NCBI RefSeq assembly: GCF_009649745.1
Contig: NZ_WJNG01000002.1
Location: 392,151 to 456,150, forward strand
Reading direction: 5' to 3'
DNA from: Aquibacillus halophilus
GTDB lineage: Bacteria; Bacillota; Bacilli; Bacillales; Amphibacillaceae
Length of the DNA: 64,000 nt
Part shown: piece by piece, positions 34,398 to 44,884 of the stretch
How positions within the stretch are numbered: the stretch's first letter is position 1
Layout of the letters: every line of letters starts with the position of its first letter
Notes under the pieces: generated by a model
Database searches by the model: none
Seen by the model: the letters and a program-made list of their open reading frames with translations, nothing else
Told to the model about the DNA's origin: nothing
Position numbers and translations under genes: made by a program

Positions 34398-35373
34398 ATT
34401 CGCTTTTATATAGTCGGATAGAGTTTTGTTTGCTTTTAATGTTTTTAGTAAAATAGCTGTGAAGAAACATACCTAAAATAATAATGAAAAGTCCGACGAT
34501 AGCCAAGCCACTAGGTAAAGGAGTTGATAGGAGAAGAACTTCACCAATCATTACAAATAATACCTGAGTAGACTGTGTTGCTTCGACGGCTGCTAATTTA
34601 CCTTGCTCCCCTTTAACCCTATCTGTCGCAATAAAAAATAAAGTTGTTGCGATAACTCCTGAACAGATTGCTACAATAAATGACTGAAGGAGTTGACTTG
34701 AAGTAGGTCCACCAACCTCTATTAAACCAAAAATGCTAATGACTAGCCAAAATGGTAGACTTGCTAAGGTCATTCCAAATACTCGTTGAAACGTATCAAG
34801 TTTTCCGTCACAAACCTCCATCATTTTCCGGTTCCCTAATGGATATGCAAATGCTGCAATGATTACAGGTAGAATACCAATGATTAATTCGAATATAGTT
34901 AAGTTATTTGCCTTTTGTAGTTGGATAAGACTGACTCCAATCAAAATAATTAGTGAAATACATAGAGCTTTTAACTGTAATTTATTCCTTATTTTCAATG
35001 GTCCATCTTCTGTTTGTATTATTGTGAAGAAAAAAGGACCTAATAAAGTTCCTGCTACAATAGTTAGTTGCCATGTTCCAGCGACTAACCAGCCTGGTCC
35101 ATATGCTGCGGCATAGGTTAAAGATGCGTAAAATAACACAAATCCTACAAAGCTCCAGCCTAACCATTGGAAGGGTTGTTTCAACATTTCATTTATTACT
35201 TGTTTTAAATTGTGTCGTAACAGTACAATTAGAAGTAGAAAAGGGAACATAAACAGGAAACGTAAAGATGAACTCCATATCCAGCTTCCTCCTTCGAGTT
35301 CCATAGATCGATTTAAAATAAAAGTGACAGCGAAGAACATAGAAGCTAAAATACCAATTAATATTTCTTTCAT
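34396..35373 (-). CDS. EmrE-type multidrug resistance efflux transporter (DMT superfamily, 10-helix)
   Basis: A 325-residue membrane protein with ten hydrophobic segments in two repeats. Starts MKEILIGILASMFFAVTFILNRSMELEGGSWIWSSSLRF; the second half has FIATDRVKGEQGKLAAVEATQSTQVLFVMIGEVLLL. This is the long paralogue of EmrE found in Firmicutes, not the 110-residue SMR. The ATG follows AAAGGTGGT. It is transcribed away from an XRE-cupin regulator 90 bases away, which probably controls it. Confidence 0.82.
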   Translation of the reverse strand: MKEILIGILASMFFAVTFILNRSMELEGGSWIWSSSLRFLFMFPFLLLIVLLRHNLKQVINEMLKQPFQWLGWSFVGFVLFYASLTYAAAYGPGWLVAGTWQLTIVAGTLLGPFFFTIIQTEDGPLKIRNKLQLKALCISLIILIGVSLIQLQKANNLTIFELIIGILPVIIAAFAYPLGNRKMMEVCDGKLDTFQRVFGMTLASLPFWLVISIFGLIEVGGPTSSQLLQSFIVAICSGVIATTLFFIATDRVKGEQGKLAAVEATQSTQVLFVMIGEVLLLSTPLPSGLAIVGLFIIILGMFLHSYFTKNIKSKQNSIRLYKSE

Positions 35374-35463
35374 GATTTACCACCTTTAGCCATTCTATAA
35401 ATAGTACATTATAAGTTTATTAAAATTTATCATATAAAGCGATTAAAATGGAGGGTTAGCGAA

Positions 35464-36051
35464 ATGGGCAACAAATTTTCATCAGAAAATGCAGAAAGAT
35501 TTGCTAGACAGGTTGGTGAAACAATGAGGAGAACTATGCAAAAGCGAAAGATGAGCTTACAAGAATTGGCTGACATTACAGAAGTAAGCAAACTAACATT
35601 GGGTAAAGTAGAAAGAGGAGAATCAAATTCATCGTTTTACGTTTTTTTTAAAATAGCTAATGCTCTTTCAATTCCAATTTCAGTATTATTCAAAGAAGAT
35701 AAAGAAGTGTTAATTTCACGAAAAAACATAGGCGATAATGTCGTAAGTGCCAATGGAGCTTGCACGTTTCAATCCATATCTGATACCTCTAATTCCGGTT
35801 TGGTTGAAATACATAGAGCTTTTCTAAAACCCAATAGTGAATATTCACCTGATGCGCATCAAATAGGAGTCATCGAATATGTTACGGTGATGTCGGGGGA
35901 GCTACAAGTTAAGATAAAGGATGACTACCACCATCTATATGAGTATGACTCCATAAAATTTAATGGTAATTTAGAGCATACTTTTATAAATCCAACTAAT
36001 TCGATTTCAGTATTACATTTTGTAATGACCTACACCAAAGCTAGCTCTTGA
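35464..36051 (+). CDS. XRE-family regulator with C-terminal cupin domain
   Basis: A 195-residue protein: helix-turn-helix at residues ~25-65 (MSLQELADITEVSKLTLGKVERGESNSSF) and a cupin sensor domain at ~115-190 (YVTVMSGELQVKIKDDYHHLYEYDSIKFNGNLEHTFIN). Such regulators bind a small ligand or metal in the cupin and usually control a neighbouring transporter or enzyme. Divergent from the EmrE-like exporter with a shared 90-base promoter region. The ATG follows GGAGGG. Confidence 0.88.
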   Translation: MGNKFSSENAERFARQVGETMRRTMQKRKMSLQELADITEVSKLTLGKVERGESNSSFYVFFKIANALSIPISVLFKEDKEVLISRKNIGDNVVSANGACTFQSISDTSNSGLVEIHRAFLKPNSEYSPDAHQIGVIEYVTVMSGELQVKIKDDYHHLYEYDSIKFNGNLEHTFINPTNSISVLHFVMTYTKASS

Positions 36052-36188
36052 GTAGAACAATTTATTCATTAATAAGATGAAAGTTAATAACAGCAGAAGC
36101 ATGTTAGAGTTGGAGCAGGGAACCTTCCTTAATTGGAAGGTTATATAATTTATTGTAAATCTATGAATTGGCTTGGAGGTGACTTAAC

Positions 36189-36356
36189 TTGTTGTGGGAT
36201 AAGTCCAAGTGCAGTGTTTGTAATAATGAAATTAAGAAAAATGATGTAGTTTATGTAAAAATGAATTATCCAAAGCGTAAAGGATTTACTGAAATAAAAG
36301 CCTATCTACGAAACAATGGAAAGTTTATTTGTGAAGACTGTTTTAAGACTACATAA
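36189..36356 (+). CDS. Small zinc-ribbon protein
   Basis: A 55-residue peptide from a TTG start 6 bases after GGAGGTGA. It has two CxxC knuckles (KCSVCNNEI and FICEDCFKT) about 38 residues apart, which should bind one zinc. The centre is basic (NYPKRKGFTEIKAYLRNNGK). Similar short zinc ribbons are common in Bacillus and often misannotated as iron-hydroxamate proteins. No function can be assigned. Confidence 0.75.
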   Translation: MLWDKSKCSVCNNEIKKNDVVYVKMNYPKRKGFTEIKAYLRNNGKFICEDCFKTT

Positions 36357-36656
36357 AACATGTAAAGATGGTACAAAAAGAATCATGTATAACAGTTAAT
36401 CAAAGCCTGTAAAATCTTACTTTATCCTTTGATTTTTGCTATTTTAGATTTGCTGGATAGACCACTCACTTTTTATCAGCTTTTAAATTACTTACAAATA
36501 TCATATAATAGTAGATATATTAATCTATAAATAATTGTAATAAACTATGATAGGGTTATAATTGAGACAGGAAAGGTGTGCGACTAGGTTGTGCAGACAA
36601 CTTGGTGTGACGTTTACATTTTTTCTGCAAATTTTTAGCGGAAAAGGTTGGTAAAA

Positions 36657-38165
36657 ATGAGCAACGAAGAAATCAAAACAGACGTCATTTTAATTGGCGC
36701 AGGAGTAATGAGTGCGACTTTAGGGACACTTTTAAAAGAATTAGCACCAGAATGGGAAATCAAAGTGTTTGAAAAGCTCGCAAACGCAGGTGAAGAAAGC
36801 TCTGGCGTATGGAATAATGCAGGAACTGGACACGCTGCATTGTGCGAACTTAACTATACAGACGAAAAACCAGATGGTTCTGTAGATATTAGTAAAGCTA
36901 TTAAAATTAATGAACAGTTTCAGACTTCCATGCAATTTTGGTCTTATCTTGTAAATAGAAAGTTGATACATAATCCACAGGACTTTATTATGCCAATACC
37001 GCATATGAGTTTAGTGCAAGGCGAAAAAAATGTATCCTTTTTAAAAAAACGTTTTGAAGCAATGTCAACTAATCCTCTATTTCAAGGGATGGAATTCTCC
37101 GATAATCCGGAAAAACTAAAAGAATGGATTCCACTTATTATCAAGGACCGCCCATCGGATGAGCCGATAGCGGCAACCAGAATCGATTCTGGAACTGATG
37201 TTAATTTTGGTGCTTTAACAAACATGATGTTTGACCACTTAGAGAGTAAAGATGTCGATATGAATTATAACCATAGTGTTAAGGATATTAAGCGTACTAG
37301 CGAAGGTATGTGGGAATTGAAAGTGCGTAATTCTGATAGCGGTACTATCGAACGCCATACGGCAAAGTTCGTCTTCATTGGAGGCGGGGGAGGTAGCATA
37401 CATTTACTGCAAAAATCCGGTATTCCAGAAGGAAAGCATATTGGAGGATTCCCGGTGAGTGGACTATTTATGTCATGTAATAATCCGGATATTGTCGCGA
37501 AGCATCATGCAAAAGTGTATGGCAAAGCGAAGGTTGGTGCTCCACCAATGTCTGTTCCGCATCTAGATACACGATTTATCGACAACAAAAAATCATTGCT
37601 ATTTGGACCTTATGCTGGTTTCTCACCAAAGTTTTTGAAATACGGTTCCATGTTTGATTTAATAACTTCTGTAAAACCAGATAATTTCATAACTATGTTG
37701 GCGGCAGGTGCTAAAAACATGCCATTAACAAAATACTTGATCCAGCAAGTTATGTTATCAAAAGAAAAGCGTATGGAAGAGTTACGTGAATTTATCCCGA
37801 ACGCCAAAAGCGAAGATTGGGATTTAGTAGTAGCAGGCCAACGTGTACAAATTATAAAAGATACAGAAGATGAGGGAAAAGGGACACTCCGATTTGGTAC
37901 GGAAGTTGTTAATTCAGCTGATGGTTCGATCGCGGCATTATTAGGTGCTTCGCCAGGTGCTTCTACCGCAGTTCCCGTTATGCTTGAGGTGATGGCAAAT
38001 TGCTTTCCAGAGCACATGAAAGAGTGGGAACCAAAGATTAAAGAAATGATTCCTTCCCATGGAATGTCACTAATGGAAAATCCAGAGCTTCTACAAAAAA
38101 TTAAAACTTCAATAGCCGAGACACTTGGTCTAAATGAAAATGAGCAGGAGCGAATCTTTAGTTAA
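36657..38165 (+). CDS. mqo: Malate:quinone oxidoreductase
   Basis: Oxidises malate to oxaloacetate and passes electrons to quinone at the membrane. The 502-residue FAD protein begins with the dinucleotide motif [25 protein letters not shown]. It continues with [63 protein letters not shown] and [19 protein letters not shown]. All are hallmarks of Mqo. The ATG at 36657 is chosen with GGAAAAGG upstream; a TTG 9 bases earlier is too close to that site. A terminator follows. It would supply oxaloacetate, which the methylcitrate genes also consume. Confidence 0.96.
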   Translation: MSNEEIKTDVILIGAGVMSATLGTLLKELAPEWEIKVFEKLANAGEESSGVWNNAGTGHAALCELNYTDEKPDGSVDISKAIKINEQFQTSMQFWSYLVNRKLIHNPQDFIMPIPHMSLVQGEKNVSFLKKRFEAMSTNPLFQGMEFSDNPEKLKEWIPLIIKDRPSDEPIAATRIDSGTDVNFGALTNMMFDHLESKDVDMNYNHSVKDIKRTSEGMWELKVRNSDSGTIERHTAKFVFIGGGGGSIHLLQKSGIPEGKHIGGFPVSGLFMSCNNPDIVAKHHAKVYGKAKVGAPPMSVPHLDTRFIDNKKSLLFGPYAGFSPKFLKYGSMFDLITSVKPDNFITMLAAGAKNMPLTKYLIQQVMLSKEKRMEELREFIPNAKSEDWDLVVAGQRVQIIKDTEDEGKGTLRFGTEVVNSADGSIAALLGASPGASTAVPVMLEVMANCFPEHMKEWEPKIKEMIPSHGMSLMENPELLQKIKTSIAETLGLNENEQERIFS

Positions 38166-38229
38166 CTTTTTGAGACCATTGTAATAAGTGTATATTGTTT
38201 AATAGTAGAGTCATTGTAAAGAACAGAGA

Positions 38230-38267
38230 AACCTTTAATCTATATTTTGATTGAAGGTTCTTTTTTT
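38230..38267 (+). terminator. Terminator of mqo
   Basis: 11-bp stem AACCTTTAATC / GATTGAAGGTT (one G-T pair), 8-base loop, C then seven T. Confidence 0.85.
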
Positions 38268-38408
38268 GAAAACTCTCATGCTTCATTTTTTAAAAAAGTA
38301 TGTATTTATGGGCGATAAATTATAAATAAACTGGTGAGTTAATCTAAGAAGAACTTTCGCACACTTCATACACTTGGTGAAAACATACGTTGAAGGAGGG
38401 GAACTTAA

Positions 38409-38798
38409 GTGAAAAAACTTGGAATTATATTAGTTATGCTTATTACTATAACTTTTCTATTTGTGTTTATAAATAAATTATATTATCCTTCGCTTCCGAT
38501 CAATGGCATAACAGCAAAAGAAGCAATTGAAATACTGAAAGAATCGGATAGTGAAATTGCTAAAATAGCAGTGGAAGGTGAGTCTATTTGGTATATTACA
38601 AGTAGTAAGAACGGAGGCATTTCAGTTGCTGACGAAAATATAAAACAGTTGGTCGCTTCAAATGGATGGGAATTTAAACAAAAAGACGGCAGTGGTTTGT
38701 TCTTTGAAAAAGCAGGAGAAAGATTGATTTCTACTACCCAGATGTGGACTGAAAATTATGTTCTAGTTAAAATACCAAGAAGATTTTCCATATCTTAA
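38409..38798 (+). CDS. Membrane-anchored small protein of unknown function
   Basis: 129 residues from a GTG start behind GAAGGAGGGG. Residues 4-22 (LGIILVMLITITFLFVFIN) form an N-terminal membrane anchor without a lipobox or clear cleavage site. The rest (~105 residues) should lie outside. It holds a helix with EAIEILKESDSEIAK and beta-rich stretches including WYITSSKNGG and GWEFKQKDGSGLFFEKAGE. I do not recognise the family. Confidence 0.7.
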   Translation: MKKLGIILVMLITITFLFVFINKLYYPSLPINGITAKEAIEILKESDSEIAKIAVEGESIWYITSSKNGGISVADENIKQLVASNGWEFKQKDGSGLFFEKAGERLISTTQMWTENYVLVKIPRRFSIS

Positions 38799-38884
38799 AA
38801 AAACTGAAGGAACCAAGATGACCTTAATTGTAGGTCCTTTTTTTGGTGTATTATGATATAATTCGCAAACACTGGGGATGACAG

Positions 38885-39466
38885 ATGAATAAAACCTTAG
38901 TAATCCTGTTATTTTTTGTGATAGTAATCGTTAGTTGTTTCGGGACAGATGAGCAATCAGCACCTGGCAATCTAAAGACACTCACCCATGATATTGAATA
39001 GAATGGACTTACACTACAAGCTAAGATAAAGATAGGCTAGACATTAGGATAGGCGCTTCAATTAGCAATACCAGCAAGGAGACCATTATATACAATGGTC
39101 GCTGTGGTATTCCATTTGGGATATCTGGTGAAATAAGAGGATGCGCATTCGTACCTATTTCCAAGCATGGGATTGGAGGAAGGTTGCGTAGATGTATTTG
39201 ATCCTAATGATTTAAAGGAAATGAAACCGGAAGAAACATTTGAAAAGGAAATATCATTTAAACTCGAAGTTGAATTGACGAATCAAGAAACTGCAAACGC
39301 GTTAAATGGCATGCTTGAGGTTTCATTTTCCTTCCAATTGCATGATAATGGCAGATTCTCATCTTCATTACTTGTTGATCTAATAAATGGTAAAGAAACT
39401 GAAATTTTGTCTATGGATCAAGCAAAAAAATGGCAAAAGCTCATCAAGATGGTGTTGATCGAATAG
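38885..39466 (+). pseudogene. Lipoprotein gene broken by several stops and frameshifts
   Basis: The ATG at 38885 (GGGGATGA upstream) encodes a lipoprotein signal (MNKTLVILLFFVIVIVSCFG), then a stop after THDIE. Coding sense continues in pieces: NGLTLQAKIKIG in the first frame, then IGASISNTSKETIIYNGRCG, and finally 39167-39466 with MGLEEGCVDVFDPNDLKEMK, EISFKLEVELTNQETANAL and a regular stop. The segments resemble a secreted beta-sandwich protein of the kind that binds or inhibits a partner, but the family is not recognised. The last piece alone has no ribosome site and is not a gene. Confidence 0.7.
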
Positions 39467-39666
39467 TTACCAACATGTATGCTAAATCGGGTGAGATTCA
39501 GGAGATTCATAATGAAGAGTAAGCTGTGATACGATATTGGAAACGTTAGGTGTACACTATTTGACTATGTATAAATTTTTCTATCTCTTAACAACATTTG
39601 TGATTGTATTGAAAATGTAGTTTGCTTTATTTAGGTTTCTAATTTAATAGTTTAGAGGGTGAAAAT

Positions 39667-40563
39667 ATGACCGATCTAAAAAAAGGCTATACATATAATT
39701 TTTTATCAGTATTAATGATGGCAGTTGGACCCTTGCTATCAAAGTTTGGGCTATTACATATTTCACCGTCAAAAGCTGCGGTTATAAATACAATTGCTAT
39801 TATTTTTGCAAGTTTTTTATGGGGTAAGTTAACCAAAAGAACAGTTACTTTTCATTTCGAAAAGGAAATTATTTTGTTAGCCTTATTTAATTCTTTAGGT
39901 GTCATTTTTTTGTTTGTTAGCATGAATTTATTATCACCAGTTCAGGTTGGGTTTCTGGGTAGATTTTATACTGTATTTGCTGTGATTTTGTCTGTTCTAT
40001 TATTAGGTGAGAGAATGACAAAAAAAGAAATTTCTTTTATTATTTTGGCAATTCTAGGTGCTTTTATGTTTGTTAACAAAGGTGGAATAGGTAACGCGAC
40101 ATTATTAGGAAGTATATTTGCTCTTGTTTATACCTTCTTTTTTGCATTGACCAACATTTTTATTAAGAAAACACTATCTAAAGATAAAAGCTCAAATTCT
40201 ATATTATTTACGAACAATTTTATTACACTAATTTTTGTTATGGTTTATGCGGTAATATTCGGTGATTTGTTTGATAGCAATTATTCAGTTGAAGGTGTAT
40301 CATTTATTATTTTGTCCTCTGTTATAACTGGATTCATTGGAACTATTTTATTATATGAAGCTCTTAAATATTTGCGATTTTCTATTGCCAATGTAACTAG
40401 AGCGTTTAGTCCTATTTTACTCGCTATAATTTCATTTCCATTTTTCCCTATCGAATTAACTATTTTGAATATTACTGGCGCTATTCTCTTGTTATTGTCT
40501 ATTTTATTGCTTTCGTTAGGAGATAATAAAAAACGTAATGAACTTAAAAAACAGTCTGCTTAA
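39667..40563 (+). CDS. EamA-family (DMT superfamily) transporter
   Basis: A 298-residue membrane protein with ten helices in two EamA repeats. Repeat one includes MNLLSPVQVGFLGRFYTVFAVILSVLLLGERMTKKEISFIILAILGAF; repeat two has LYEALKYLRFSIANVTRAFSPILLAIISFPFF. Family members move metabolites or drugs across the membrane; substrate unknown. The ATG follows GAGGGTG. It is flanked by untranslated stretches on both sides and looks monocistronic. Confidence 0.87.
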   Translation: MTDLKKGYTYNFLSVLMMAVGPLLSKFGLLHISPSKAAVINTIAIIFASFLWGKLTKRTVTFHFEKEIILLALFNSLGVIFLFVSMNLLSPVQVGFLGRFYTVFAVILSVLLLGERMTKKEISFIILAILGAFMFVNKGGIGNATLLGSIFALVYTFFFALTNIFIKKTLSKDKSSNSILFTNNFITLIFVMVYAVIFGDLFDSNYSVEGVSFIILSSVITGFIGTILLYEALKYLRFSIANVTRAFSPILLAIISFPFFPIELTILNITGAILLLLSILLLSLGDNKKRNELKKQSA

Positions 40564-40783
40564 TTAATCAATATCATAATGAAAATTGTAATTCTAGCAA
40601 CAAACTTTAATCGATTGATTTAGGGATGAATGTCCATCCCTTGGTTGAGCAATTCAGAGTTTTTGTGAAAGTTTTGATCCTTAAATCTTTCTTTTAGATT
40701 TTTATCAGAAAACTAGGTGGTTGAACCCTTGATTTTCTGTGTATAATTAAGATAAATCAAAAAGTGAAGAAAGTTGAGAAAAT

Positions 40784-43700
40784 ATGAATAGCTTACCAGT
40801 TTATCTAGAAGAGATAGAAGATTTATTTGTAGACACATTTTATCGTCGTGGCCTTCACTATTTTAATCAAGGACGTGTCAAAGAATTATACTTTCAAAGC
40901 CGTGACAACAAATGGTACGGGAAGGTACTTGGAACTGATATCTATGATGTTTCAGTACAAATAACGGCTGATGGGATTGATTTTGACTGTGATTGCTTGG
41001 CTTTTTTTGAACATGACGAATGTAAGCACGTGGTTGCATGTCTTATGGAAATTGAAAGCAGACAGCCAAATACTCCACTCCAAATGAGGTCTAGTAAAAA
41101 GCAAAAGGACCAACAAACAATTAATCATTTCGTCAATGTATTTTCCAGTCTTCAGCAATCCCAAGCCTATCATCAAGAGCTTTCGACAAAGCAACCACTC
41201 CAAGTTGAATTCATCATAAAAACAAACTCACCATACGCTAGAGCAAATTTATGGACCATTGAAATGAAAGTTGGAGCAAAAAGAACGTATGTTATCAAAG
41301 ATTTAGCCGGATTTTTAACAGACGTCGACAAGGATAATAGTCACTTTTTCACTGACAATTTTACGTATGATCCCACCGATCATGTTTTTACCAGAGAAGA
41401 TTTTTCGGTTATTCAGTTGTTAATAAACATTGTAAAGAATGAAGTTGCATATTCAACTTCTTATTATAGAAAAGATGATCGAGTCGTAACAATTCCACCA
41501 ATGGTTGTGGATGAGCTGCTGTCCAATCTTGAACAGACAAACTATTTGTTTGATACTGTCGTTGATTCATACAAAAAAATTGATATTAAAAAAAATGAAA
41601 TACCATTTGATTTTAAGCTCGACAAGGGATTGAATGATGACTTTCTTTTAGATGTCACCAAATTAGTACACATGCAATTTTTTGATGTCTATAACTATGT
41701 TTTAACTAATAATGCCCTTTATAAGTTAACCACCGAACAACAGCTAATTTTAAAGGAGCTTTCTGCTGGAATACAGCATTCGAGAACGAGAATCGCTGAA
41801 CATAGATCGATACCAATTGCCAAGGAACAGATGGAGTCATTTTTGTCGGTAGTTATCCCCGAAATTAAAAAAGTGGGTCAATTAGAAATTACAGAACAGG
41901 TCTCTAGTCAGATTAGACAATATCCATTACAAGCAAAGATGCTAGTTGATCGTGATGAAGAAACTTTACTGGTAGAGGTAGAATACCATTATGGCGATGT
42001 TAAAATTAATCCTTTTCAAACTAATCTTTCCGAGGTTGGAGAATCGAATGAATTAATTATTCGCGATATTCGTAAAGAACAAGAAATTATGACTGCAATA
42101 GAGAATGCTTCCTTAAAATACAATGGAAAAAAATTATATGTAGAGGGAGAGGAAGAACTGTATGACTTCCTTTTCGAGACACTTCCCTATTTAGAGGACA
42201 AGGCAGATATCTATCTTACTAATGCGGTTAAGGCTTTTTTATTGCCTGCTAACCAAGCACCAGAAACCTCATTCGAGTACAAAAGTGATGGTAGTTTGCT
42301 AGAGGTAAGCTTTGATATGAAGGATGTTGATTCAGAACATATACAAAATATTTTGGAGTCAATGGTTGAAAAGAAAAAGTATTATCGATTGCCAAACGGT
42401 GCGTTTGTCTCGATTGAAGGCAATGAGCAGTTTCAAAATATAAGCAATCTGTATGCAGATTTAAATGTTAGTAAATCAGAAGTAGAGGATGGAAAATTAC
42501 AGCTACCAATTTACCGAGCCCTTCAAGTTGATGAAATTATTAACGAAGGAAGTAAGAGCAAAATCCGGATTGGGAAACAATTTCGTCGACTCATCAACCA
42601 TTTGAAAAACCCAGATGAAATGGACTTTGAGTTGCCTGTTAACCTTAAGGCTGAGCTTAGAGATTACCAAGAAATTGGCTTCCAATGGTTAAAGACGTTG
42701 GCACATTATTCGCTTGGAGGCATTCTAGCAGATGATATGGGGCTAGGTAAAACATTACAAAGTATTACCTTTTTATTGTCAGAAAAACAACAAGAAAAGC
42801 AATCAAATCCAGCACTAATCGTTGCACCTGCATCGCTCGTTTACAATTGGAAGCTGGAATTCGAGCGGTTTGCACCTGATCTTGAGGTGGAGGTGGTTAT
42901 TGGAACACCGACCGAACGTCAAGCAATTTTAGAAAAGCAAGTGCTACCAGATGTATTCATTACTTCTTATCCAACGTTAAGACAAGATATTGAGTGGTAT
43001 AGGGACCGCCAATTTAGTTCTTTTTTCTTAGATGAGGCACAAGCAATTAAAAATGCGGCAACGAAAACTTCTAAAGCAGTTCGGAGCATTCAGGCGCATA
43101 AACGGTTCGCATTGAGTGGTACACCAATTGAGAATTCGATAGATGAACTATGGGCTATTTTTCAGGTTATTTTACCTGGATTTTTCCCGGCGCAAGGAGT
43201 ATTTCGCAAGCTTTCGGAGGAAAAAATATCAAAAATGGTACGGCCGTTTATATTAAGACGGTTAAAAAAAGATGTCCTAACCGAATTGCCAGATAAGATT
43301 GAAACAACACATGTGTCGGAACTGACAACTGAACAAAAGGGACTCTATATGGGTTATTTAGAAAGAATCCAACAAGAGACAAGAGAATCGTTGCAGACGG
43401 AGGGGTTAAATAAAAGCCGAATTAAAATCTTGGCTGGGTTAACCCGTCTACGCCAGTTATGCTGTCATCCGTCTCTGTTTATTGAAAACTATCAAGGACA
43501 TTCAGGTAAATTAGAACAATTAATGGAGATTGTGAGTAATGCTCAAGCAAATAACAAAAGGATGCTGATTTTTTCACAATTTACAAGCATGCTCCATATT
43601 ATTGAAGAACAGTTGACGAGGGCTGGCATTCGTTACTTTTACATTGATGGTCAAGTACCATCAAAGGAAAGAGTAGAAATGGTTGAACGTTTTAATCAAG

Positions 43701-44017
43701 GAGAGAATGATGTCTTCCTTATTTCTCTAAAAGCAGGAGGAACTGGATTAAATTTAACCGGTGCAGATACAGTTATTTTATATGACTTATGGTGGAATCC
43801 TGCTGTAGAAGAGCAAGCTGCAGGAAGAGCACATCGAATGGGACAAAAAAATGTAGTTCAAGTGATTCGATTAGTAGCAAAAGGAACAATCGAGGAAAAA
43901 ATCGATCTGTTGCAGCAACGAAAAAAGGAACTAATTGAAAAAGTCATTCAACCCGGCGAAGCTATGTTATCTAGTATTACAGAGGAAGAGATTAAAGAAC
44001 TGTTAAGTATTAATTAG
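40784..44017 (+). CDS. SWIM-zinc-finger SNF2-family DNA helicase/translocase
   Basis: A 1077-residue protein. Residues ~66-90 form a SWIM zinc finger (CDCLAFFEHDECKHVVACL: Cys69, Cys71, Cys80, His82). Then comes a long SNF2-associated region to ~620. The ATPase core follows: LADDMGLGKTLQS (Walker A, ~645), DEAQAIKN (Walker B, ~750), FALSGTPIENSIDELW, and the second lobe with LIFSQFTSMLHII, YIDGQVPSKERVEMV, LISLKAGGTGLNLTGADTVI and AAGRAHRMGQ (motif VI). Bacterial homologues are thought to remodel protein-DNA or RNA polymerase complexes; the target is not known. A short GGGATG hairpin lies upstream at 40622. Confidence 0.93.
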   Translation: MNSLPVYLEEIEDLFVDTFYRRGLHYFNQGRVKELYFQSRDNKWYGKVLGTDIYDVSVQITADGIDFDCDCLAFFEHDECKHVVACLMEIESRQPNTPLQMRSSKKQKDQQTINHFVNVFSSLQQSQAYHQELSTKQPLQVEFIIKTNSPYARANLWTIEMKVGAKRTYVIKDLAGFLTDVDKDNSHFFTDNFTYDPTDHVFTREDFSVIQLLINIVKNEVAYSTSYYRKDDRVVTIPPMVVDELLSNLEQTNYLFDTVVDSYKKIDIKKNEIPFDFKLDKGLNDDFLLDVTKLVHMQFFDVYNYVLTNNALYKLTTEQQLILKELSAGIQHSRTRIAEHRSIPIAKEQMESFLSVVIPEIKKVGQLEITEQVSSQIRQYPLQAKMLVDRDEETLLVEVEYHYGDVKINPFQTNLSEVGESNELIIRDIRKEQEIMTAIENASLKYNGKKLYVEGEEELYDFLFETLPYLEDKADIYLTNAVKAFLLPANQAPETSFEYKSDGSLLEVSFDMKDVDSEHIQNILESMVEKKKYYRLPNGAFVSIEGNEQFQNISNLYADLNVSKSEVEDGKLQLPIYRALQVDEIINEGSKSKIRIGKQFRRLINHLKNPDEMDFELPVNLKAELRDYQEIGFQWLKTLAHYSLGGILADDMGLGKTLQSITFLLSEKQQEKQSNPALIVAPASLVYNWKLEFERFAPDLEVEVVIGTPTERQAILEKQVLPDVFITSYPTLRQDIEWYRDRQFSSFFLDEAQAIKNAATKTSKAVRSIQAHKRFALSGTPIENSIDELWAIFQVILPGFFPAQGVFRKLSEEKISKMVRPFILRRLKKDVLTELPDKIETTHVSELTTEQKGLYMGYLERIQQETRESLQTEGLNKSRIKILAGLTRLRQLCCHPSLFIENYQGHSGKLEQLMEIVSNAQANNKRMLIFSQFTSMLHIIEEQLTRAGIRYFYIDGQVPSKERVEMVERFNQGENDVFLISLKAGGTGLNLTGADTVILYDLWWNPAVEEQAAGRAHRMGQKNVVQVIRLVAKGTIEEKIDLLQQRKKELIEKVIQPGEAMLSSITEEEIKELLSIN

Positions 44018-44041
44018 TCAGCTCATCCGTATCAATATAAT

Positions 44042-44083
44042 AAAAAAACTAGTCTTCTCTCACACAGAGAAGACTAGTTTTTT
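44042..44083. terminator. Bidirectional terminator between SNF2 and DUF5995 genes
   Basis: Near-perfect ~17-bp stem with CTAGTCTTCTCT arms around CACAC, with A run before and T run after. Serves both convergent genes. Confidence 0.92.
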
Positions 44084-44104
44084 GGGCTATTTATCAATTT
44101 TACG

Positions 44105-44884
44105 TTAGAACCAGCGATAGCGTCTAGCAAATGAAGCAAATCTTTTTAACAATGTAAAGCGACGTGAGTTATACTGGGTTACTCGTAGCGCGATAGTATA
44201 GGCGTCGTTTTCAATTCGTTTTTTATGAAAGTTCCATTGTTCCTCATCAGGTGCGTCCAAGAGTAGTTCCGTATTATACCAAACACTCGACCTACAGTGA
44301 GTTAGAATAAACGACGATAACGATTCATCTTTACGTCCCATTAAAAAATCCACAGGACGAATGAAGCGAGCATGATGGTTTGCAAGCTCGTCTTGAGCTA
44401 AATCTACCAGATCAGCAAGTACTTCGTTTATTCGTTCGTGATCTTGGCGTCTCCTCATCATAATACGAGCATCTGGCCATGCCTTGTCTTCAGTAAGAAT
44501 AGAATGCAAGACCATAGGTAAATCGCTATTAATATGAGCGTTAATTCCTAGTAATGCGTCCTGCACAACAAACCCTCGCCTATCAGTTGCTTGATCAAAG
44601 GCGAGTTTCCATGCTGGAGAACAATACTTTCCGATTTCATAAGAATCAATAGCATCAAAATAGTACTGTGCGAACTTAACAAGAACACGCTCCATCCAGA
44701 CAGAATCTTCAAAGAAATCATCAATTAGACGACGTTGCATTTCTTTTGTCATTAGGAGGTAAACTCGTTGAAATATCACACGATAATCCCCACACTCCTG
44801 AAGAAACTCAAGCCGTTGCGTCATTTCACTGATTACTTGATTCATGTTTTGTTTCTGAACTACCTGTTTGCTTGCAGCCCCCAT
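44105..44884 (-). CDS. DUF5995 family protein
   Basis: A 259-residue, mostly helical soluble protein. Pattern used: FQRVYLLMTKEMQRRLIDDFFED, SPAWKLAFDQATD, VVQDALLGINAHINSDLPMVLHSI (conserved helix with His and Asp) and a basic C-terminus RFTLLKRFASFARRYRWF. This matches what I recall of DUF5995, whose function is unknown. The ATG lies behind GAAGGAGG. Convergent with the SNF2 gene; no operon partner. Confidence 0.72.
   Translation of the reverse strand: MGAASKQVVQKQNMNQVISEMTQRLEFLQECGDYRVIFQRVYLLMTKEMQRRLIDDFFEDSVWMERVLVKFAQYYFDAIDSYEIGKYCSPAWKLAFDQATDRRGFVVQDALLGINAHINSDLPMVLHSILTEDKAWPDARIMMRRRQDHERINEVLADLVDLAQDELANHHARFIRPVDFLMGRKDESLSSFILTHCRSSVWYNTELLLDAPDEEQWNFHKKRIENDAYTIALRVTQYNSRRFTLLKRFASFARRYRWF

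Noticed and set aside
39167-39466. 99-residue frame as an independent gene
   Set aside because: No ribosome site, and it continues the broken lipoprotein reading frame that starts at 38885.
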